Of a DNA stretch of 64,000 bases, positions 48,601 to 58,608 are shown in pieces. The translations under genes and the position numbers were made by a program. How positions within the stretch are numbered: position 1 is the stretch's first letter; the number at the start of each line of letters is the position of its first letter. Origin of the DNA: Rhizopus sp. PT2906. Lineage: Eukaryota; Mucoromycota; Mucoromycetes; Mucorales; Rhizopodaceae. Location: contig JAMYHX010000106.1 in the NCBI GenBank assembly GCA_025529335.1, forward strand, positions 45,682 through 109,681. Direction: 5' to 3'. The notes below the pieces were generated by a model, which worked only from the letters and a program-made list of their open reading frames with translations, was not told where the DNA came from and did not search any database.

Positions 48601-51600
48601 CATTCGTAAATTACCTCGTGTATTGACAAACAAGCTAGTGAAACGTACACGCTTTTCTATTACCATCAATGAACTATCGCAATACATTGCACCGTCCGAG
48701 ATTCGACTGCCTAAAGAGACATGTAAGAGGAGGAATATCATAGTTTGTAAGTGATGTTGACTCTTTTTATTATTAGATGAAATGGAAAAGGAGATTGGAA
48801 TGACAATCAATAATGCATCCGTCATTAGTACTTACAAGTCCATGATACCTGTACAAATCAAGATTGGAGCAGAGTATTTCCAAGTGACAACAGTAGGGTT
48901 CAATGTGTTATGTATACCAGATAACTTATGTCTTGTATAGTTACGCGAGCAAGAAATATTCTGGAGTTTGAATACGATCTTAAATAATGTCTACAGCATG
49001 ACTGACATTTTGGATATCTATTTACCTCCTTTACCGCCTAACAAAAAGACCAACAACGAAGGTGAAATTCATATCACTACTGATCATGGAAAATCAACCA
49101 TGGTAGTAGTGGTTCCTAACCGTGAAGAAGTGTACAAGGTAAGTGTATATACATATTTTTCTTTTGATCATGAAATGTAAACCAATGTTTCTTCAAGTAC
49201 CTTTTGGCTCGTAAAAAGAATTTCGAGACACATATCACAGAAGAAGGCAGCGGCATCCGTCCCACAGACGTACCTGGTCGTATCCTAAACATGGCTTTAC
49301 TTAACCTTGGAAGCGACGATCACAGTTTACGACTGACTGCTTACAGCTTGCTGCATTCCCTTTGTCTTGCCTTTAGGTTTAGTGTTGGCAATCAGCTCAT
49401 GTATGCTAAAGATCTTTGTATTCCGTACAACGATGTAGATTTTATCATCAGTATCAGCGAAAGTGTAGCCTCGAGCGAGACACACCTGACACTAGAGTTT
49501 TTGAATGAGTGTGTTATTGGATTCAATCGATCCAGTGCAGAACCTGTAAGACAGCTTTTGACACTAGAGTACATGGTACCGTGGCTGAAGAATCTTGGAT
49601 TCTTCATTTATGGAACAAATGGAAAGGATATCAACAAGATCAAAGATCTGATTCGTTCCTTGATCACAATAACAGCCGAAAAGCCAAAGGTACAAGCTCA
49701 TGTTTAAAACAAGAAATCACTGTTTCTAATGCGCGCTTAATCTAGTTATACGAACAAATTCAAAGAAAAGTGTGGAAGACGTTGAGTGAAATAGAAGAAG
49801 TGCATAATTTGATTATTGATTGTCTTATTCAATACTCTGTTGAGAATGGAGTTGGATCATCTCAAGCAGAGGTTGTAGCTAATACTCTTGTGACAATGAG
49901 CAACAATAGTATTCGAGGCAAGATCATCTCTCGCATGCGAAAGGCGCTCCAGAGTACGTCCTACAACTGTCGACAGACACTCGTCAGACATTCTGCATGG
50001 AATGAAATAGCATGTCTTGCGCGATGCATGGTGACTCTTTCATTTTATTATATAAGTGTTAGCAAACCCTATGTTGCCGAATGCTTTCATATTGTCGCTC
50101 TCTTAGTGTCCACAGGGCCAACTTTGATCCGTTCTTCTATTCATGGCTTTGTTGTCAATGCCATCCATACCCTGGTGACCTCAGAACACGTTCCAGCTCA
50201 TAACCGCAAGAAGCTCAAGTTCCTTATGGATGATGTAGGGGATGGCAAGTACCGTGTTCATTTTGGATTAAGCAAGTCGTACGCGAATGCTTTTACTATT
50301 ACAGATGAAACCTTGACAGATGACATAGAGAATATCAGTCTTGCTTCACTTGAAGTCATTGTACAGTTACTGTTGGAAGCAACTACATATGCAGCTCCTA
50401 CCATAGGTAATACCAAAAAGCGTACGTTTTTTCTTGTTTACTAATAATACATGTAGATGTCGCGAATGCTTGGCGTGCTCGCTGGATGAGTTTAGCTACC
50501 AGTATGACGTTCCAATTCAATCCCGCGTTACAGCCTCGATCGTTCGTTATCCTTGGTTGTCTTGCACAGGACGAAATTGATGATGATCTCTTGTTCCAGA
50601 TATTGGTTGTACTTCGTAATGAGCTTGCACGATTTGATGAAGGCAACCCACAGCTGGTTATTAGTATACTCATGTGTCTTCGAAATATCATTGACAACCT
50701 ATCTGCTGGTTCAAGGTACCTAAAGCCCATGTTTTGGCTCGCGGTTTCTCTCATTCAGATGAATCATACAGTTATATTCCCTTATGCTGTCAAGTTATTA
50801 CATGCCGTACTACGTACGCTGGATGCGCACAAATACTTTGACCATCGATCAGTTGAAGACGTCTTGATGGAGGCGCGTGGACCGTTCTCGAGTGTCCTTT
50901 TGGACATTGATGCTGCATCTGGCCTCAGCTTTGACACTCAGTTCTCGTTTGCCATCGCAGGTGCGCTGCTCAAGGGCTACCGCTTCTCGGATGCCAGAGA
51001 AACGATTTTTATGTGCCTGACGACATTCCTAGAGACAGAAACAAAAATTGACTATACACCCAACCGAATTGACGCTCGTTGCCTTGGGTATCTTGCTGGT
51101 TTACTACCATTTGCGGCTAAAAATGACGCGCTTCGAGAGTTGTTGACGCTGGCTGGTATCATTGATATTGACATTGACGCACAAACTTCGCCTTCAGATG
51201 TATATGCTGTCATATGGCGCGCTATTGATATCCCCAACAACACCACGGGTATCCTCTTAGTATCCTTCTTGGTTGGTATGCTTAGTCTTGCCGAGAATGA
51301 AGCAGAAAGACTGTTCCTGTACGGATTCCTTTCGAGAGCGGCTGTGTCTACACCAGAGGTGTTTGCCCTTGTCTATGAATCACTCATACCCAAGATGAAC
51401 TCGATTGTTGTATCAAGTGAAAATGTAGCACTAATCGAAGCAGTCAAGGAAATTCTTATTACAGCATGTTCCGAACCAGCATTCAACTCTATGGAAAGAA
51501 TGAATCATCAAAAGCTTTACTTAGAAAGTATAGGATTTGATGCCTTTGGAGAAGTCAATTTTGGAAGTATGAATACATCAACAGCCATAAGCGCAAGATT

Positions 51601-51634
51601 AACTAGTGAACTTTTACGAATGATATGTGAATAG
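42648..51634 (+). CDS. NF1: Neurofibromin/IRA-type Ras GTPase-activating protein
   Basis: Nineteen exons: 42648-42701, 42750-42816, 42872-42954, 43020-43632, 43681-43976, 44023-44649, 44700-45020, 45084-46343, 46402-46629, 46689-46994, 47051-47213, 47273-47540, 47596-48394, 48422-48722, 48777-48892, 48941-49138, 49198-49689, 49746-50406 and 50457-51634; 2676 aa. It switches Ras off by stimulating GTP hydrolysis. Long N-terminal HEAT-like helices include FAKMLRIAIWKWIE. The RasGAP domain (about 1280-1560) carries the arginine finger Arg1347 in TLFRGTNMASRI and the FLRLFNPAILTPE block. A Sec14-like lipid-binding module follows (about 1615-1780; FYQGGVSRGGRPVFYL) with a PH-like domain, then C-terminal HEAT repeats. 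A GCA repeat gives a polyalanine run in exon 4. The domain order equals human neurofibromin (2818 aa). Confidence 0.96.
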
Positions 51635-51793
51635 TCCATAATACTGTTTTATAGCCCCTCCCCCTTCCCTTTCTTTATTTCTGACTTTTTTGTTGTAATT
51701 TATGCCCTTTTTTTTATATAATGACTCAAATTTCTCTCTTTTTCTTCTTTATAATAAATCACAATAATAATAATAATAGTAATAATATAAAAA

Positions 51794-52333
51794 ATGGTAA
51801 TTACATATAAAAGAGACTTTAAACAATGAAATAACATATTTAAAAGAGTAATAAAAAGAGACCAAAGAATGTTCACCCAAAAATAGCCAATGCCATAATC
51901 ACTTCAGTTGAGATTCCATTTTTACCTCCAGACATTCGCAACACGTTCATTAGACCAGACACGATTAGATTGTATATACCTAAAGAAGAAGAAAGAGACA
52001 GTGAAGAGGAAAAAGAAGAAGAGGAAGCATTAAACAAGTTGAGAGAAAAATATAAGAAAAAGAGAATTAAAAAGGTGATTAGAAAAATAAGGAATTCTGT
52101 AGGTGGAATACGATTCACTGTGATTTGGGAAAATGATGAAGAAGAGGTATATTAAATAGAATGAACCCTATTAAATACTGAACTCACATTTAAAAAAGAC
52201 AATACATCCAGAGTATCTGCATGATCATCCAGATTGGGATATCATTGAAGAGTTTGAGCATAAAGTGACACGAAGACATGAAAACAGTCCTGCTGGACAA
52301 TTGGATACATATGATGTGATGGAACTTAATTGA
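51794..52333 (+). CDS. Small unknown protein, charged, about 138 aa
   Basis: Two exons are clear: about 51868-52146 and 52199-52333, joined by a 52-nt GT..AG intron with perfect frame. The product has an N-terminal hydrophobic/Pro segment (ITSVEIPFLPPDIRNTFIRP), a Glu/Lys-rich helix (about 40-70), then VGGIRFTVIWENDEEE and a C-terminal tail DDWDIIEEF-like sequence (HPDWDIIEEFEHKV). No in-frame ATG exists in exon 2, so a first exon is needed; the best candidate is ATG at 51794-51796 followed at once by a GTAATT donor and a 71-nt intron. That start is tentative. I do not recognise the family. The gene is in tandem after neurofibromin. Confidence 0.55.
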
Positions 52334-52512
52334 GTAAGTATGTAAAAAGTTTTATTTAAGCTCTCCTTAATAATAATAATAAAAATGTACAAAAAGGATA
52401 TATAAGAAATCAAAGAGATAAAAAAAAAAGGAAAAAAGGGGGAGGGGGAATCGTAAACACAAATTTACAGAAATGTATATATGATTAATAAAGTATATAA
52501 TAACAATGTATC

Positions 52513-54650
52513 TTATGCGTGATGGTGATGATGATGATGATAATGACGATGTTCTTCTTCCAATTGCTCTTCAGAAGACTCTACGCCACCACCACCACCC
52601 GCTGCTATCCTTCTTGCCTCATTTGCTCTACGTAGTCTTTCCTTTTTTCGTTTGTAATAACCATTCTTTTTCTTTGCATCTTCAAATCCACGACAAAAGA
52701 TATCAAATTGACAAAAGAAGCATATCCAATCATCAGAAAGGGGATTCTCAAATAATGTAATGTCAGACGACAGGAATCCTCCTGGTGAAGCTTCCTCTGG
52801 CTTCTTGCTTTTTGATTTCTTATTCTTTTTGTTTGATTTACTATTGGATGTAGCTGTCTTCTTTTTACTTTCACCTTCCTGCTTAACCTTGGTTTTGGTC
52901 GTAGCTGTGCTTGTACTATTATTTGTTGCCGTATTGGTTGGTTGACTGATAGAGGGTCGTTTTATAGCAACAGAGGGTGCTTTAGCACTCAAGATCTTTT
53001 TACTTTCTAATCCTTTTATAGGCTTTCCCGGAGTGGCATGCTGGCCAAAAGCTGGTATAGTGATTGACGTAGTGGTATTCGTACTAGGATCATTGGATGT
53101 AGCAGTAGATATAGGTTGATCTGGTGCAATAAAGGGAATCTGTGTTGGTTTATGGGTATTCTGAATCATCTTTTTTGTTTCATTACTGCTACTGCTACTA
53201 CTATTGTTGTTGTTGTTGTTGTTGTTATTATTATTGTTATTAAGATCCGGATTGAATTGAAAGTTGAAATTGGTGAAATCAAACACTTTTGGAGGATTGT
53301 ATTTCGTAAAGACCTCCATCTTTGGTGGTGACTTGAACACGGGGTTATTTGAAGTGATTTCTTTTCGTTTGCCAATCATAGTTACCTCATCGTTCAGTGG
53401 TGTCGTATGTACCCTTTCCATGCTCTTTATCTTTTTTGACATGTTTGGTCTATCCTTTCTATTGTGAGTACTATCTACAACGCTGCTTACATTGGATGAA
53501 TCCTGTTGTTGTTGTTGAGACTGTTGTTGCGTATGTTGATCTTGTCCTTGATATTGTTGTTGCTGCTGCTGTTGTTGTTGTTGCTGTTGTAACAAGTTAC
53601 GGCTGGCATCTGTAAGAAAGGACACCTTAGGCATAGGTTTATCAGATGAGAATGTAAAAGGAGAAGAAGGTAGACTTGGTATAGGTGAAGATAAAGCTGA
53701 AGATCCATTACTGCTTACTCCTGACGTTGAATCAAGATTGCGTCTTAGTTTACGTTTTGGCAGCGGCAAGATCTTTCTATTCTTAATCACATCATATTTG
53801 AATTGGTTATTATTATTATTATTATTATTATCATGTTGTAGATCATCCTCATCCTCATCCTCATCTTCTTCATCGTTAATAATAACTGGGGGTGGGGGCG
53901 GAACTAGGTATTGCTGTCGAGGTATATGGGTACCATTGTTGTTGGCTGTAGGAAACGAGAATTGAAATTCAGAAGAAGGTACATAGTCGTTTGTTTGATT
54001 AATAATAGGCTCGTCTTCAGATATTTTATGATGATGAAGCATCGTGATTATTTCGTCTATTTCTGCATTTTGCTTGGCTAGTTTCTCCAACTGGTGTCTG
54101 TTGTTATTGAATATCGGTTTGGGTGGTTCAGCAAATTTGATTCTCGTCTTTGACTTGGTATCGGTGCCCTTAGTTTCCCTTGGTCTAATTCTTGGTGAAC
54201 GTATCATTCTTGCTTTACTATCACTTATACTATTGTTGGTAGTTGTATTTGCTAATTGAAACAGATGATAACTTGACCAAGGTCTTTTAGGGATTATCTT
54301 TGATGCAATACCTATAAAATATAAAAGTTATAAAGTTATTACTAAACCACTTTATTTTAACCAATACCAACTGAATTATTAGCATTTCTATTTGATTTAA
54401 AAGAATTTTCTTTTAATGAACTTGTTGTTTCAACAACAGATGAAGACATGGCCACCGTCTCATCTGAGGGGGCTTCAGCGGTATTCATAATTGGAAAGAA
54501 TGAATCAGTCGGAGACTGAGTGACGTCGTCTTGAGTGTGATCATTTATATTCTTCAGGTCAAATTTCTTGCTTCTTGCTCTTTTATCCTGTATTTGTTCT
54601 TCTTCATCATCTGTATTCTTTGCAGTTTCTACACTTGTTGATTGACCCAT
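52513..54650 (-). CDS. Low-complexity Asn/Gln-rich protein with C-terminal Cys motif
   Basis: Two exons, 54650-54368 and 54311-52513, giving 693 aa. It starts MGQSTSVE, where Gly2 could be N-myristoylated (MGxxxS pattern). Most of the chain is disordered: poly-Asn, a long poly-Gln run with His/Gln repeats, acidic DEEDEDEDEDD, Pro-rich YLVPPPPPV, and Lys/Arg patches. One compact conserved-looking piece near residue 620 reads SDDWICFFCQFDIFCRGF followed by a basic helix (KKKNGYYKRKKERLRRANEA). The C-x2-C...C arrangement with a basic helix resembles a motif I recall from fungal regulatory proteins of unknown function, but I cannot name it. The tail is a His-rich run. Triplet repeats encode the homopolymers, so their lengths probably vary between strains. 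Confidence 0.8.
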
Positions 54651-57286
54651 TGTAAAAATGAGGAATTAAAAAAAGGTGATATATTCCTCGTCGCGCGCGT
54701 TTTATAATAAAAATCAAGAATGAATTATAATGAAGACTGATACAAGTATTTTTGGTATAGAAAAAAAAAGAGAAGAGAGAAAAGGGAAAGAAAAAAGAGG
54801 AAAAATAAATATGCAAAAAGAAAAAAGTCAAAAATTAAATCAAATCTGTTGCTACGACAACATTTTGTTGTGAATGTCCGCAGCTTTTGATCTCTTCAAT
54901 GCGTATACTTGTCTATACGAGATCAAAAGAACAAAGGGGGAGAAAGAAGGAAAGAAAGAGAGAGAGAGAAACAAGAGTACATACAGACATAAACCTTTGA
55001 TCTGATAAATTACGCGTGTGAAATAAATATGAGCTTATCTATACTTGCCCTAAAGCAAACTATAAACATAAAAACTTGCACACTTTCTGTTTATTTGTAA
55101 TATTTCAACACAATTATCAAAAAAAAGAGGGGAAATTTATTTTATTTGCTACAGTGAAATCATAGTCACATTCACTCTTCTTTCCTTTTCTTCTTTACAT
55201 TATGGTAAATAATGACGAGTGAAGACATGTGGTTATTGTTGACACATTTATATAGGATCGCTTTAATATCAATAGTCAAATTGAACATTGTAACTAAATT
55301 AGACTACAACAACACATACATAAACTAATCTCTCTATAAAAGTACAATCAAAATATGTTGGAACTGGACATGCTGATACCAATAAATAGTAAAAAAAAAA
55401 AAAGACAAAAAGAGATTATAATAAGAACAATAATAACAATGATATTAGCGAATGGTTAACAAATCAGCACAGAGATTCGTTAGCATCCTTCGTTGGACAT
55501 AATTCTTTACTTTCATATTTTTCAGTTGCTGAAAATGAAACCAAGGCAAGAGTAAAGAATAATCTTTTGGAGGTATAGATTTCATATTGGTATATTCTTT
55601 TTCCTAAATTATTCTATAGAAAATGCTTCAACCCTGTGGACCTCCACCAGTAAAGGAAGAGCAGTAATATAGTTGCAGATGTGTAAATAAAGATAATTAG
55701 ATAACTTCTCATTAAAGAAATTTATGCAAAGCAAAATGATCTATTCATCCTCTGATAAGCTATGGGATTGCAAATGAGTAATGGTTGTATCTTATCTAAA
55801 TAATATATACAATTAAGCAATACCTTCTTGTAATTGACTATTACATTCTTTACCAAATTCAATACTGCGTCCGGCTAGTATTAAAGTCGATGATAGAGAC
55901 AGGGCCAAGTTTCACGGTAAGAATGGTGAGCGGCCCAGCTGGAGACGGGGTCGCCCCCAATAAAGAAGTCCACAAGGAAAGATATGTCTATAGTATTCAG
56001 ACGATAATCATACTGAAAGACATCACTATACGGCATATAACGGTGGGAAACCTTACATCTTATATATGATTCATATAAACAGTATCAATAAGGTTCATCA
56101 ACAAAAGAAATGCTTGTTCTGTGTGCTTTATTGGGAATATAGAAATCGCTGGTCAAGCGAAAAACTTATATGTGATCAGCTCTACATGAAGAAGATTAGG
56201 TGCACCTATTCTCTCATGCATGTCTCAATTGACAAATTCAATCCCTTCCATGCTATCGTATAAGCTAGGGCAAACTAATCGGCCTCTTGTGGTGATATTA
56301 ATTGGATGAAACTAACGAAAGAGTATACACTTTATTCACAAATTATTCGCACACTGATACAAAAAAATGGTAATTTCAGACAACAAATGAGACAACAAAT
56401 AATAATAAAAGAGAGCTCATCAGAAGCAAAAGGGTGAGTAAAGAAATGATTAGTATTTCAGTTATTTACATTGATATTGAATACTTAGTTATAAAGAAGA
56501 GGATTTATAAGAGAAAAAAGAGAAGTAAGAAAAGTGAGTAAAATTATGAAAGAGATTATTAATATCTTACCCGAAGTGTACTGTGGATGGGTCAGCGATA
56601 ACTGGCCCAGACAAAAAAGAGAAAGAAGAAGAGAGAGCAAGCCAGAGAAAAGAGGAGAGCAAGAAAGAGAGAGAGCAAGGAAGAGAGTGGATGGGACCAA
56701 GTTTGGTAAGAACCAAACTACCCCCATCTAGCACCGGCACTGTTTCGATTTTGATCTATAACACTACATATTATTTTCTTACAAGAGTAAAGAATATAAC
56801 ATACCTTAGGGCTAACTGGGGAATAGCTGGTCTTACTTTTTGTTCCAAAGAAGAAAAGAAAAGAAAAAGAGAAGTCAGGGTCAGACTATTTAAACAAAGT
56901 CTCCAGCAACTTTTTATTTTGACCGCATTTATCTTTTCTCAAAAAATATCAAGCTCATTTTATGTATTAAATGCTGTCTTTTTAAATAATAAAAAAGACA
57001 TAAAGTGTTTAATTGTTATTGATCTTGTAATGTGTGCAAATGATTTCTGAAAAAAGGTATATCTAATATAGGGTTGATACTTCAAACAAAATCAGACCAA
57101 GGCGATTTGGAAAACGCTCGCACAAGTTACATATATATGTAATAAGTCCCATTCAGTTAGCTTTGCTGACAAATTGATCATAGAAACAAGCATATTGAAA
57201 AATACATGTGTAAAAAGAATCATCAAGTTTATTGAAGATTTATTATACTTTGACATTGTGAGACTTCTTTAAGCTGGTCTTGGGGT
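54651..57286. other. Intergenic region, no gene seen (2.6 kb)
   Basis: AT-rich with purine runs (54921-54975, 56615-56700). A more GC-rich patch lies at about 55860-55975 and has one stop-free minus frame, but without homology or start. No RNA gene, terminal repeats or transposase were found. Confidence 0.55.
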
Positions 57287-57622
57287 TCATTCTTTCTTTT
57301 TCAATCCTCTTTGAGCTTTACGAATTCTTCGTCCAATACGACCACGGCCACGACCACGACGACCACGAAGACGCATTATTCTACGTATACCTCCTGGTAT
57401 TCTTCTTCGTACCAGTGCTTCATCCGAATTACCCAAAATCGGATCTCCAATACCTCCATCAAGCATTTCAAGAGGATCTAGATCATCAATTTCGAAACCA
57501 GGAGGAGTTTGCTCATCGCTAGGAGTAATAAAGTCTAATCCATCGGCTTGAGGAGAAGGAGTAGCAAAACCAATAGCGGCAAGAGAAGCACAGATAGTAA
57601 GAATAACAAGCTTGATTTGCAT
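57287..57622 (-). CDS. Secreted pro-protein with Arg/Gly-rich cationic C-terminus
   Basis: Intronless, 111 aa, from ATG at 57622 (a TATAAAAG box lies about 55 nt upstream). MQIKLVILTICASLAAIGFA is a classic signal peptide with likely cleavage near ATPSPQADG. Residues about 22-70 are acidic (roughly 12 Asp/Glu, almost no Lys/Arg), and the last 40 residues begin at RRRIPGGIRRIMRLRGRRGR and contain about 20 Arg/Lys. Acidic pro-region followed by a basic RRR boundary and an Arg/Gly tail is the architecture of precursors of cationic peptides (antimicrobial or cell-penetrating), processed by kexin-type proteases. The basic tail could instead bind nucleic acid or cell-wall polyanions. No family recognised. 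An alternative start seven codons upstream would add MNLYFIT, but the signal peptide favours the inner Met. Confidence 0.7.
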   Translation of the reverse strand: MQIKLVILTICASLAAIGFATPSPQADGLDFITPSDEQTPPGFEIDDLDPLEMLDGGIGDPILGNSDEALVRRRIPGGIRRIMRLRGRRGRGRGRIGRRIRKAQRGLKKKE

Positions 57623-57670
57623 TTGAGTAATAAAGTATAAGTTCAAACTGTTGTGAAAAATATTGCCCCT

Positions 57671-57680
57671 CTTTTATATT
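57671..57680 (-). promoter_or_regulatory. TATA box of the secreted cationic protein gene
   Basis: The minus strand reads AATATAAAAG followed by AGGGGC, about 50-58 nt before the start codon. The close, strong TATA suggests regulated or high expression. Confidence 0.6.
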
Positions 57681-58401
57681 AATACAGATCCATGTAGACA
57701 CTGTCACCATAGCTGTTTACTATTGGTTATGAGCACATTTTACTATACTTGGTTAGATGACTGTATCTGCTTCTTTCTATTTTGTTGATCATTTTTTCAT
57801 AAATGCATAGATTACAGGAAGCATATTAACTGTATGCAGATCTTTTCCCAAATCAATTTTTCTTCAGGCATTAATTTGCTTGCACTGACAAAATAACCTT
57901 AAGAGAGAAAAGGACATGTAAATATACGAATAAACACAATACATGCTTGTTCAAAGTCGATGTACACACCAGCAAGATCTCCTTTAAGTACTAGTCACAC
58001 TGCAACTCCACGTTATTGTCCAAACGAGTCTCTTACCAGCCTTTATTTAAAATAAGCAACAAACCTATTTATATGTTTTTTCTAGAGAACAAGCTTTAAC
58101 ATAAACGAATCTGCTTGTTCCTGTGTACAATGTTGTATTTACGGTGAAGCAAAAATGTAAGCAGCTCCAAGACTATTAAACAACTACATGTTCAAAGATG
58201 TTTAAAGATTTTGTCGTTTCCACCTCAGTTCAATAATACCAATTAATTTTCTCAACCATGCAAGTCAAAAGAATAAGCCAAGAAATGTGCATCATTTTGC
58301 TTTTCGTCTATTTTAGATACTTCTACTCTTCGTCAAGGGTGACTCTCGCCCTCACGTACAATAGATGAAAGTGATATTCTATACAAATCGTAGTTGGTTT
58401 C
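57681..58401. other. Intergenic region, no gene seen
   Basis: AT-rich sequence upstream of the secreted-protein gene; no open frame with coding character, no RNA gene. Confidence 0.6.
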
Positions 58402-58520
58402 ACTTTGACCTCCAACGTGATGTATGCTCTGTCTCTGTCTCTCTGAGTCATGCTTTATTTTTCATATATATAACAATAATAACAAATAACCTTTCTTCTT
58501 CATTTCTTTCTATGTTTGCA
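58402..58520 (-). repeat. Dispersed repeat, copy 2 (inverted relative to copy 1)
   Basis: About 119 bp matching the reverse complement of 33781-33914 (see that entry). It lies about 90 bp beyond the stop codon of the large unknown gene. Similarity ends abruptly on both sides: next to ACTTTGACCTCC at the left and after TTTCTTTCTATGTTTGCAT at the right. Confidence 0.8.
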
Positions 58521-58608
58521 TACATGAATTAACTATATGACTGATATACCAAATGGTTCACATAAACAGGCAAAATCAAAGCTTTTTATTCAATCAAATT
58601 TATTTTGA

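Noticed and set aside
55860..55975. Coding fragment in the GC-rich patch upstream of the secreted-protein gene
   Set aside because: A stop-free minus frame exists for about 37 codons only, with no motif or boundary evidence.
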